A DNA stretch of 64,000 nt, taken from the NCBI GenBank assembly GCA_036346205.1, contig JARFJB010000408.1:2511001-2575000 (forward strand), in the 5' to 3' direction. A program made the translations under genes and the position numbers. This DNA is from Vesta saturnalis (lineage: Eukaryota; Arthropoda; Insecta; Coleoptera; Lampyridae). Every line of letters begins with the position of its first letter. Within the stretch, counting starts at the first letter, position 1. Positions 55,283-64,000 of the stretch are shown piece after piece. A model generated the notes under the pieces. The model saw only the letters and a list, made by a program, of their open reading frames with translations. It was not told where the DNA came from and did no database searches.

Positions 55283-55385
55283 TCGCGTGCGGCGTGCGTG
55301 CGCGCGTGCGTTCGTTCGTGCGTGCGTGCTTGCTGCGTGCGTGCGTGCGTGTGTGTGTGTGTGTGTATTATTATTATTATTATAT
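53961..55385. repeat. 1.4-kb compound microsatellite
   Basis: (TA)n to about 54031, then (GTGC)n to about 54170, then a mosaic of GTGCGT, GTGCGC, GTGAGT, GTGGT and GTGGGT units, a second (GTGC)n block at 54950-55080 and 55255-55345, (GT)n at 55348-55366 and (ATT)n at 55367-55382. The long overlapping ORFs that this produces in most frames are artefacts of the period and contain only His/Thr/Arg or Cys/Val/Arg. Confidence 0.95.
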
Positions 55386-55494
55386 TTATTACACCAATAG
55401 ACATACAATATCAATAAAATATAACAATACATACGTACTTCTAACTAATTACATAAGGCAATATTTCGTTTTAAAATAAAATGTGGAACTCATG

Positions 55495-58400
55495 TTAAAA
55501 AGTTTCAAAGACACGGCTCCATATCACATTTTCATGCTCATCAATGCTGCATAAAGCATTATTTGTGCACCAGTTGGATTCGAAGATATCAACTGATCCT
55601 TTTCCCTTGTGCCAGGCTAGGTCCTGTAAAATTCTACTTTTAGACATACTGTGAATGCTGTTCTGAGAGACTGACGGCGGTTGTCATTCGTTTTCATAGC
55701 TTTAACGGTAATGTTGTAGATTGTAGACTTTCCTATATTTATTAGATAGTTAGCTAAATCGAAAGCTTTTGTAGTACCCTTAAATCCGCAAATGAGAGAC
55801 GTAGATGACACTGCATTGTCAACCAATCTGTCGGCAATTGATTCAACCAGACGCCAGATCTGTTTTGTGTCCGGGCAAGTCAACAGCATGTGCAAAGTGT
55901 CACATTTAGAAACCGCACAGTAGTGGCATTCATCGGTACTTTTAGTTTTGCATGTAACAGAAACACCGGATCAGCTAGTCTGTTTTTAGCAAAACGCCAA
56001 GCTATTTCGCTTACGTATCCGCTAGTAAGGTGATTAAAAAGTTGTCCAGTGGGGTACCTCGTTTACCCAAATGTTTTTTTCCCAGTGATTTTCCACTGTG
56101 TTAAAGAAGATGCCGTTAATTTTTCCAGTAGTATTTTCTTTGAGGATTTGCTTAACACATAATTGTTGTTGTTATATTTAAACGTTAATTTATTCCTTAA
56201 ATTATCATCGGTTGCTGCCACTTCTGAGAACCAGTCGTTAAAAAAAGTTTTTATGGTCTTGTAATGGTTTCTGAGTTCTATATTGGTTTGTATCGGAGAC
56301 TTCTTAAAGCTTGAAAACACAGATGCTTCGTCTAGCCATTCATCATTTATCCGAAAGTCATTAAGTGTAACAAAACCCTGTTCCGACCATCTACGTACGA
56401 ATAAAGGAGGAGCTGTTGCAGGTATTAGAGTAGAGGTAAAGGTAGGAATTTTTGAGGGATCAATATTATCTAGAAGCAACTCAGCGTTTTGCATAGTTTT
56501 TATTATTTCTAGTAATAAGGGTGACAGTTGGTGAACGTTGGGTACTTTTTCCTTTAGAAAAAACCATTGCCAAGTTAATCCTAATGACTCAACTTGTTTT
56601 AAGTTGTGCTCCATCACTATCTTCCACTTCTGCTGTTCTTTGGTGTGGATGATTTTTTTTGCTAAGTGTATTCTGAAAGTTTTAATTTTGCTCGGGATAT
56701 GTACTAAGCCTATGCCCCCCTGACGTGTCTGAAGGCATAAATGTTGTTGTGGTAACCAGTGTTTTCCCTTCCATATGTAGTCCACTATTTTTGACTGTAG
56801 AGAAAGTTGTTGTTGAGGGGTGATGCTTATGCATTGTAGAGAGTGCCATAATTTGGGTGCTACATATTGGTTAATGACAACTTTCCTCCCAAGTATTGAT
56901 AATGAGGGCATTTTTCTCCTCCACGTCGTGAGTGATTTTCCAAGAGAGAGCGTTAAAGAGTTGAAAACTTCTGTGGCATTTATGTTATCATCATTTGAAA
57001 GACTAATTCCTAACACTCTTATTTCTGTTGCCCATGGGATATTTAGAGGCGTGTCTGTTCTTCTTCTCCAGCTTCCCGCCCAAAACCTTTGCATTTATTT
57101 AAATTGAGTTCGGCACCGGATTGTCCCGCGTACATTCTATAACACTTTTCTAAAGTTTTAAAATCGTTGTCATTCGATAACCTAACCGATACGTCATCAG
57201 CGTAAGCACTTACAATTAAATTAGTGGGTGAAGGTTCAGATGGAAATGATACACCTTTAAGGTATTTTCTACATAGTGCCAGGAAAGGTTCGATAGCAAG
57301 AGAAAAAGAGGACCAGATAGGGACATCCTTGTCTAATGCCAGTTTCGAAGACAATCGCAGTTGTAAGTACGTTACCTATTCTCACGTGACTGCTGCTGTT
57401 TGTGTATAACAGTTTTACAATTTGAACGAAATATTCTCCTACATGCATTTTTTCTAGAACTTTGAATAGATATGAATGATCTATTCTATCGAACGCTGAT
57501 GTCTGGTCGAGGTTAATGATGGCTAACGGTATATTATTTTTATTGGCGTAGTGAATTAATTCCTTGTGTAAATGTATTGAGTCGTACATAGATCTGTTAG
57601 GTACCGAGTAGCTTTGATCCGGGAGAACGATTTTGGAGATTATGTTTGATAGCCTTGACGAGAGCATCTTGGCAATAATTTTGTAGTCAGTACATAAAAG
57701 AGAAATTGGACGCCAGTTTTTAGGTCTAGTAGATCGCCTTTTTTGGCAAAAGGGCGATCACAGATTTTGATGCTGAGCGTAGTAGTTGCTTATTAGCTAT
57801 AGCAGATAGTACCACTTGATGGAAGATATCTTTTAAAACGTCCCAAAACTTTGCATAAAATTTAGTTTTAGACCGTCTATTCCTGGAGCGCTATTTTTAT
57901 TAAGGGACTTAAGAGCCGTTATCAATTCATCTACTGTTATCGGATTCTCTAGAGATACTTTTTCTTCATCAGGTAAAGGCACAAGATTATCGTATAATTT
58001 GCATGATTGGTTGATTTCCGTTTGTTTTGATTCATACAAACTACGAAAATGTTTGGTTATAATTTTACGTAACGTTTGGGTATCGTTGATAATTTCGTCC
58101 TTGTGTTTGAGCGTAGATAAAGGAGTGAAAGGTCTCTGTGTACTTTTTTGTAAAGTTGGGCGGTCTAATTGCACAAGTTTTTCGTGCTTTGTAACGGTTA
58201 ATTGTTTTTCGCTGATTCTATAGAAAGCGTTTCTTGTTTCCGATAGTAAGGCAAGATGGTCTTTCATTTGTAAGTCAGAGGTGTTATCTTTGACGCCAAC
58301 TTGTATTTGTCTTTCTAGGTTGGTTATGTTGTGATACTTCTCTTGCTTGCTTTGACGTTGGTATAGAATCACCATATCTTTTATTTTTTGTTTCATATCT

Positions 58401-59237
58401 TCCCATCTATATAAGACATTCCAGTTTTCTTCATTTCGGACAACTCTGATTTTAAAAACTTTTCATTGTGTTTACGAAAACCTTGTCCTCTAGTAGAAAA
58501 TTGTTGAATTTCCAGTAAGGTGGCCCATAGTGAATTTAGATGCTTTGAAAATCACAGAGACGGCGAGATGATCAGAAAATGTACTGTGGAGTTTGGAAGA
58601 CTGTACTGCCATAATTAGATCATTTGAGCAATATATTCTGTCAATTCTTGAAGCTGTTATCTGTTTACTACGATTAAAAAAGTATACCCGCCTTTATCGT
58701 TATTAAATAATCTCCAACAATCTGTTAAATTCGCCATTTTCACAAAATTGTTGAAACAGGATACCGTTCATTGGAGCCAAGGCGATCACATAGGGGTCTA
58801 TAGTACAATTAAAGTCACCTGCTATAACTATGTTGCAACTTATTTGATAAGATGTGAGGTACGAGCTCAAAGTTTTCAAAACATGCATTGCCCTCTCCAA
58901 GTTTTGAGGAATATATACGTTCATAATGGTCCATGCAGATTTATTTATGACGATCTGTAATCTTTGAAGATGAGCGTCAACGATTATTTCATGTTCTAAT
59001 ACTTTTATGTTATTGTTTTTCCTAACAGCTATTAGAGTTCCACTATATTGCGTAACACGGGGTTTACGAAGAAAAAAAGGCGTGTGCAGCAGCGTTGGTA
59101 GTTCTGAAATGTTTGATTCCTGTATTACTGCTATATCAGGTAAATTAATCTCTAAAAATTTATGAGGTCGAAACATTTAAAATCTGTTCGTAGACTTTAA
59201 CGTTTATTGTAATTATTTTTAAATTTTTAACTGACAT
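55495..59237 (-). pseudogene. LINE ORF2: AP endonuclease and reverse transcriptase, frameshifted
   Basis: Starts at ATG 59237 with LKIITINVK, then INLPDIAVIQESN and IVIAGDFNCTIDP (AP endonuclease, 58700-59176). The RT follows: KNSAPGIDGLK (57900), AIINLDQTSAFDRIDHSYLF (57490-57540), GIRQGCP (57310), VSAYADDVSVRLS (57170-57205, catalytic YADD). The thumb and C-terminal domain are open for 343 codons (56063-57094: KGKHWLPQQHL, RQGGIGLVHI). A CHYC...H.L..C zinc motif (about 55870-55950) and a tail ending WSRVFETF at 55495 close it. About seven frame changes or stops interrupt roughly 1,240 aa, and the endonuclease-RT linker region is worst affected. Confidence 0.85.
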
Positions 59238-59248
59238 GGTGGTTTACT

Positions 59249-60572
59249 TAAAATGTTAGACTATCAATACTTTCGGTTGAAGAAATTCCTTCCACGGATG
59301 TTCTGTTCAATTCGACCGAAGAAAAGGCTCCAGTTTCTTTATTTAGGTCCCTCTTTAGGTGGTTGACTAACCTTTGCATCGTTCTTTTGTAGCTCGCAAA
59401 GAAAACATAGGGATTACAAGCTTAATTGTCGCAATAAGACCATGAATGTTTTCTGTGTATTTTCGTGCCAGTTCAAGAGGTTCAGTTACTACCTTTGACT
59501 TTATTTAGAAAATCGGAGAAGGTAATGTGATCTAATACCATATTTTCTTCATCTTCCCACGCTTGGATGATTTCCTCGTAATGTTCATTAGACGATTCGC
59601 TTTCAATTTTTCTTCTTTTCACGTCGATTTTATTTTTTTCTACCTTTATAGGCTTTGAGAAATCAGTGGATTCTTTTCGGTAGGCAGTGATGGGATGGTT
59701 TTCTTCTAGAGACTGTGTTTTTTGTCCGTTTCTACATCAACATCTATAGAAACGGCCGTTATTCTCCGATTCTGATGCAGGTGATATAATCGATGTGGAT
59801 TCAGTAGGTGGATGAGACCTTTTGTAATTTTGCGGCAAATCTAGATCTGCTGGTATATTTGAAAAACTCTCAGTTACTGTACATTTTGAGGCAATATGGC
59901 CGGATTCTTTGCACTTATAACATTTCACCTTATAATCTGACAGGAATATTCTATACTCCTCATCTTCAAACGTAATCACGATTGACGAAGGATATTAACT
60001 GAATTTTCCAATTCATACGCTATAAATATTTGTCTACGAAAACTGTATACGTGCATATATTCTTCTAAACCTATTCCGGCGCCTATAAAGGACATTGGCG
60101 AAATCAGCTTTAAATTGTTGTTTTTAAGTTCTTCTTCGATAACGTAGTGAGGAATGCAAGGTGCAACGTTAGATAAAACAATGCGTTTTGCCGGTAAAAT
60201 TAATTTTCGGGTGGGCACGAAAATATCATTAATATTTATCCCTCCCTCTTCTTCAATAAATTTATGAACTAATTCAGTTGAAGTAAAATATAGGCAAATT
60301 CTGTTATTGCTCATTCTTGATGCAAATAAAATATTCTTTGCACCTATTATTTTTCCGGTAACTAAAACGTAATCTTTTACTGCTAAACCGTCTATAGCAG
60401 GAAATATGATTGCCTGATCCTTTTTAGGAAACGCGGATGCCGATGCAACATTCGAGAAGGATCTTGTGTTATTTTTAAAACGCATATTTACATTAGGTGC
60501 CGTTATCAAGGATGATTCTCCGGTACTCCTGTTGTCAGAGGATCCGAAGGATGTAGTAGCTTGTGAAAGCAT
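59249..60572 (-). pseudogene. LINE ORF1 (gag-like, CCHC zinc knuckle), frameshifted
   Basis: RNA-binding chaperone of the LINE. ATG 60572 opens 198 codons with an RRM-like region (YVLVTGKII, FTSTELVHKFIEE, KRIVLSNVAPCIPHYVIEEEL). A frameshift near 59980 leads to FEDEEYRIFLSDYKVK and a CYKCKESGHIASKC knuckle (C-x2-C-x4-H-x4-C, about 59880-59920). Further frame changes continue through a Lys-rich stretch to ESIDSLTF and the TAA at 59249-59251. It ends only about 12 bp before the ORF2 start codon. Confidence 0.75.
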
Positions 60573-60600
60573 AATTAGGATTTAAAGATATAGGGAAAAC

Positions 60601-60925
60601 ATTCCATTATAAATATGTAAATATTATACAAAAATAAAAGGAATGTGGAAGATAACTTTTGAACTGTTATCACAGACAAAGCATGCATGCATATAATAAA
60701 GTTCTATTTACCAAAAACGTTGTATTCAACTCAATGAGATTTTAGTAAAAGGATAGATTAGCGTCTTTTCGCGAAGAAAAAAAAAACAATTTTTACACAA
60801 ATTAAAGGGGAAAAACACAACCACTAATTATAATGTCAAAAACATATATAAATCACAAAAAACCCCGTAGGTACACCGAAAAAACCTTCAACTCACAAAA
60901 CACGTCCGACATGTGTGAAAGTTAA

Positions 60926-60971
<46 letters not shown>

Positions 60972-61963
60972 CGTACATGAAAATGCGAGAATGGGACAGT
61001 GCGGGTAAATATGTGTGTGCTTGTGTGCGCGTGCGATTGCGTGTGCGTGTGCATGTGTATGTTAGAGTGTGCTAGTGACAGGTACGACTGTGTTTCTGCG
61101 AACCTGTAACCTGTAAAACCTAAAAAAACTGACAGCGATTTCAATAATTCCATTCAATACTTCGAGTTATTACTAAAAAATCTGTTTTATTAAATTTTAG
61201 ACAAAGAAACCTTTTGTAAATGTCTCGGTAACTATTAACTTTAGAACCATTTTAAAGATCATTTCGTTTAGGTAGTATGTCTTAATACAATGTTTTGTAG
61301 GTTAATGAATAAGTCCATAAATCATCATAATGTGCTTTGTGATTTTCCAAGATAAATCATTCCTAGCTGCTTCCTTTATGACAGTTTTTCATAAGAAACT
61401 ATACAAGGTGATTCCATTGTTGGAGTTATCTTATCAACAGCGATTAGGGCTTCAAAAAATAATATATTTTTTCCTTTGTAGCTTTTTCGAAGTATCAACA
61501 TCAACGGAGATACAGGGTGTCAGTTTTATTTAAAAATGAAAATTTATTAATAATTACCAAACCACTGAGATAATTAAATAAAATTTTGTAGGTTTCAATA
61601 GCTACGTGGGAGGGAAATTATTCTATAAATAAAACATTTTTGGGGTTCCAGAGGCGCACGTATGATTTAATGTTTTCGAAAAAATAATGGTACGCCACTG
61701 ATTTTTCTAAAAATAAAAATTATTATTGAATTTCCTTTTTAATTCTATAAAGAAAAGATTTTTTATTACTTTTTGGTACGATGCACCGTTTTCGACTAAA
61801 GTAAATTAAACGCTGTTTTAATTTAAAATTTCACATTATTGAACCTTTGATCAAAGGTGGCTGGAAAATGTTGTTTTTATTTATCTTGGTTTTCAAGAAA
61901 TAACATGTCAATTAGTTTTCGTTCGTAATTTTATTAACGCTGTCGATACAACAACGGCTCTCG
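60601..61963. other. Intergenic stretch between LINE and second Polinton
   Basis: No gene recognised. A (GT)n run lies at 60929-60962 with GTGCG/GTGTGC degenerate repeats to 61070. Near 61510 an ACAGGGTGTC word and following AT-rich sequence resemble ends of mariner/MITE elements, without a matching partner. Confidence 0.4.
60929..60962. repeat. (GT)n microsatellite
   Basis: Uninterrupted GT run followed by degenerate GTGCG words. Confidence 0.95.
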
Positions 61964-62040
61964 AGTAGTAGTGGGGCACCTTGGCCGCCATCTCGGATTT
62001 TGACATCACAAGGATGCCCCACGTGGGGTGCCATATTTTC

Positions 62041-62171
62041 CACCCTTATTTTTTATGGTTTCTTTTCGGAGGCCTTTTTCAACCCCTTTTCATCCCTAAT
62101 TATTTTTGTTATTACTCGCTCACGTGTAGGACGCGTTTTTTCACCCTTATTTTTATGGTTTCTTTTCGGGG
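62041..62171 (+). repeat. Direct repeat in the presumed left terminal region
   Basis: CACCCTTATTTTT(T)ATGG followed by TTTCTTTTCGG occurs at about 62041-62070 and again at about 62140-62169, about 98 bp apart. Terminal subrepeats are common in Polinton TIRs. Confidence 0.7.
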
Positions 62172-62437
62172 GTTAACCCTTGATAGAATTTCAATGTTGT
62201 ATTAAGAGCCTTTTTGACAGTAATTTTGTACTTGCTCACGTGAGGGGCAGATGTAGGTCTTTAGGTTAGTCTTGGAGCTTGGGGTTGGTCCAAACGTTGG
62301 TCTTATTGCTAGGGTAGGGTATGTCTGACAATTATAGGTTATTTTGACCCGGTGATTGGAGGGTTAGAATACTGATTGAAGGATGTTATTTAGTCTATTT
62401 AAACGAAGTTGCTGGTAGTATCGTTTAGCGATTCAAG

Positions 62438-63098
62438 ATGGAAGGTCAGTTTAAGCACCCCTTTTCGGCGATAGTTGCGGGGCTGTCGGGTTGTGGGAAA
62501 TCGTATTTTATCGTGGATTTTCTAAAAAATATCGAAACTGCCTGCTATACAGCTTTTGAAAAAAATATCTGGTTTTACAGTGAGTGGCAGCCTTTATTCA
62601 AAGATCTCTATGTAGAATTTCAAAGGATTTACCTGATATGGAACAGTTTGACGGAAAAAAGCCTGTCTTAATAATAATTGACGATCTAATGCGCGAAACG
62701 AACGGCTCTGTGGTTGATATTTTTACAAAGGGTTGTCATCATCGAAATCTAAGCGTGTTTTTCTTAACTAGAACATATTTCATCAAGGACGTGGACAGCG
62801 GGATATTTCTCTCAACGCACATTACATAATTTTGTTTAAAAACCTACGCGACAGAGCACAGATACAGCATTTTGCAAGACAGATTTCGCCGGACAACCCG
62901 AAATCTTTAGAAGCCGCGTGCCAAGGTGCTACTTCAAGTCCGCACGGATATTTATTGTTCGATTTAAAACAGAATACACCGGATGTGCTACGTTATAGAA
63001 CAAATATATACTGGCCTCAAGGTATCTGCCATGTGTATATAGCGAAAAAGGGGTTTAAGTCTCACAGTCATAAATATTACATCATATATGATGGCTGA
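62438..63098 (+). pseudogene. Packaging ATPase (A32-like) of the second element, frameshifted
   Basis: ATG 62438 starts MEGQFKHPFSAIVAGLSG; Walker A is GLSGCGKS (62477-62500). WFYSEWQPLF follows, then a frame change near 62620-62640. The next frame gives DMEQFDGKKPVLIIIDDLM (Walker B, about 62670-62690) and HHRNLSVFFLTR, where relatives usually have a Gln in the last motif. A second change near 62825 leads to NLRDRAQIQHFARQI and HGYLLFDLKQNT to TGA at 63098. Total near 220 aa. The closest relatives I recall are ATPases of adintovirus-like Polintons; similarity to the ATPase at 13515 is limited to Walker motifs. Confidence 0.75.
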
Positions 63099-63417
63099 CG
63101 TTTTAAGCGAGAACGCTGATATCCTGCGTGCATTAGCCAGATTAAGTAAAAGTCAACGTGACGCTTTATTGAAATGTTTGGATAGTAAGCAGGTAGAGTG
63201 TATTTGCGAGTGTGCACATAACATTTTAAAAGGTCGTGTACCTCTGTCAGCTGATCAGAAGCAGCGACTCTCTCAACATAAGCACACTTTAAGACGCTTG
63301 GCACAGAGAGGCGAATCTATAAAAAAGAAGAAACAGTTTCTTGTACAGAAAGGTGGTGCATTTCTACCACTCCTGTTAGGGCCATTACTCGGCGGAATCC
63401 TAGGTAATCTGTTTTAA
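63091..63417 (+). CDS. Core pX-like small basic protein, intact
   Basis: 108-codon open frame (from the second of two adjacent ATGs at 63088/63091) overlapping the end of the ATPase. Helical N-terminal half with LARLSKSQRDALLKCLDS and a CICECAHNILKG segment, a Lys/Arg-rich middle, and a Gly/Leu hydrophobic tail (GAFLPLLLGPLLGGILG). This architecture is that of adenovirus/adintovirus-type pX-like core proteins. Function by family: genome condensation or membrane activity in the particle. The frame is undamaged. Confidence 0.7.
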   Translation: MADVLSENADILRALARLSKSQRDALLKCLDSKQVECICECAHNILKGRVPLSADQKQRLSQHKHTLRRLAQRGESIKKKKQFLVQKGGAFLPLLLGPLLGGILGNLF

Positions 63418-63422
63418 TAACC

Positions 63423-64000
63423 ATGGATCACAATCTGAAGAAGATGATTATTCTACCGATGGACTTTATACAGCACTTACAGACACCAGATGTTACACAA
63501 AACAACATTTTAACGCAGCTGGGTAACGATATGGATAAAGTTTTAAAACCAAAATGACCTGACCATGACAAATGGCAGCAGTACAACCAAGTTCTTCAAA
63601 GGTATCTACACTTTTCCAATCAGTTACGTCAGCCTACCAGCATAGCAATCAGCGGTGATGCTGTTGCTGATGATATTAGAGATTTACCGCAACGCAAAAG
63701 TCTAGCGGACGATGAAATAGTATCAATACTTCCGCCTTCATATAAGAGAAAAGGCGAGGCTTTGTTACGTGTACTGAATACGAGCAGCGATGTTTTTTGG
63801 GACAAAAGGGGTACTGTCACAATAAAAGGCGAGATCATACCACATTCCAACATTATCGATCTGGCTCACGAGACGTTAAGAAAACGAAAAACTACAAACC
63901 CGCGCGGTTGGTGTCAGTTTGCGACGTACATTAACGAAATAACTATACCACGAGAGTTTATCGGAAATACGCAAAGGCATGATGTTTCTGTATCACTCAG
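63423..64000 (+). pseudogene. Polinton-associated protein, one in-frame stop, runs off the window
   Basis: ATG 63423 gives MDHNLKKMIILPMDFIQ; the frame has a single TGA at 63555-63557 and then stays open for at least 147 codons to the window end. It contains DKWQQYNQVLQRYL, SDVFWDKRGTVTIKG, SNIIDLAHETLRKRK and NPRGWCQFATYI. I recall this motif set (W....G.V...G..IP.SNI.DL..D..R.R) from a widespread transposon-associated protein found next to pX-like genes. Role unknown. The C terminus lies outside the window. Confidence 0.6.

Larger units (their letters stand above)
55391..60600 (-). mobile_element. Non-LTR retrotransposon (LINE) with two ORFs, 3' end at the microsatellite
   Basis: Leftward LINE with a gag-like ORF1 and an ORF2 with endonuclease, reverse transcriptase and C-terminal zinc motif. 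Its 3' end runs into an (ATA)n tail at 55367-55390 and then the microsatellite. Motif wording (GIDGLK.., NLDQTSAFDRIDHSYLF, RQGCP, YADDV) is closest to the Tx1/L1-like type in my memory; clade is tentative. The 5' end is probably between 60580 and 60900; no target duplication was identified. Confidence 0.85.
61964..64000 (+). mobile_element. Second Polinton/adintovirus-like element, left part (runs off the window)
   Basis: A distinct lineage from the element at 1834-19804: its packaging ATPase, core pX-like protein and the following protein lie in a row on the plus strand, and none matches the first element's genes. Upstream is a GC-richer stretch starting near 61964 with AGTAGTAGTGGGGCACC, a plausible AG-type Polinton terminus, but with no second end in view the boundary and target duplication are guesses. 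Confidence 0.6.

Noticed and set aside
53845..55479. Very long open frames (up to 519 codons) on both strands
   Set aside because: They consist only of His/Thr/Arg/Ala or Cys/Val/Arg repeats from the period of the microsatellite; no protein-like content.

Overview
The window is an AT-rich, gene-poor piece of an arthropod (most likely insect) genome that is almost entirely mobile DNA in various stages of decay. I see no confident ordinary host gene and no rRNA, tRNA or CRISPR array. The element mix (Polinton/Maverick, DD41D mariners, a classical mariner, hAT-like, P-element/THAP, Crypton, PIF/Harbinger, LINEs) and very short introns in transposase genes fit an insect. Species cannot be told from the sequence alone.

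Region by region: 1-950 holds PIF/Harbinger remnants. 1834-19804 is a complete, bounded Polinton/Maverick of 17,971 bp with about 1 kb terminal inverted repeats and an exact 6-bp target duplication (AATGTC). It carries a protein-primed B-family DNA polymerase (+), a leftward block (exonuclease-like protein, major capsid protein, a 44-aa ORF, penton-like minor capsid, adenain-like protease, PLA2/pVI-like protein), a rightward block (packaging ATPase, DUF8207-like protein, fibre-like protein, integrase with chromodomain), a leftward block of orphan genes and, at and in the right TIR, a zinc-ligand ORF and an intact single-BIR (IAP-like) gene. Most of the large replication, packaging and structural genes have frameshifts or stops, yet their motifs are readable; several small ORFs, including the BIR gene and the zinc ORF, are open.

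20.4-22.0 kb is a Tc1/IS630-like transposase remnant. 22252-25608 and 38538-41265 are two different DD41D mariner-type elements with unusually long TIRs (about 820 and 600 bp). 25.6-30.2 kb has no recognisable gene. Then come a mariner pseudogene (30.2-31.1), a hAT/ZMYM-like gene (32.0-34.06), a Crypton tyrosine recombinase with a readable intron (35.1-36.2), a scrap of LINE reverse transcriptase (37.1-37.3), and a degenerate gene with an XPG/FEN-like nuclease tail (41.6-44.8). 44.9-49.0 kb is unexplained non-coding DNA. 49.06-51.9 is a P-element/THAP transposase gene. 53.96-55.39 kb is a compound microsatellite that abuts the 3' tail of a LINE (55.4-60.6).

From about 61.96 kb to the right edge a second Polinton/adintovirus-like element of a different lineage begins (packaging ATPase, core pX-like protein, spacer-type protein running off the window).

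The most interesting points are the BIR gene carried at a Polinton terminus and lost from the opposite TIR copy, a cluster of unrecognised Polinton ORFs, an iteron-bearing inverted repeat next to the polymerase gene, palindromic TIRs in a DD41D element, and a hairpin motif resembling the hammerhead ribozyme core that occurs in two diverged repeat copies.
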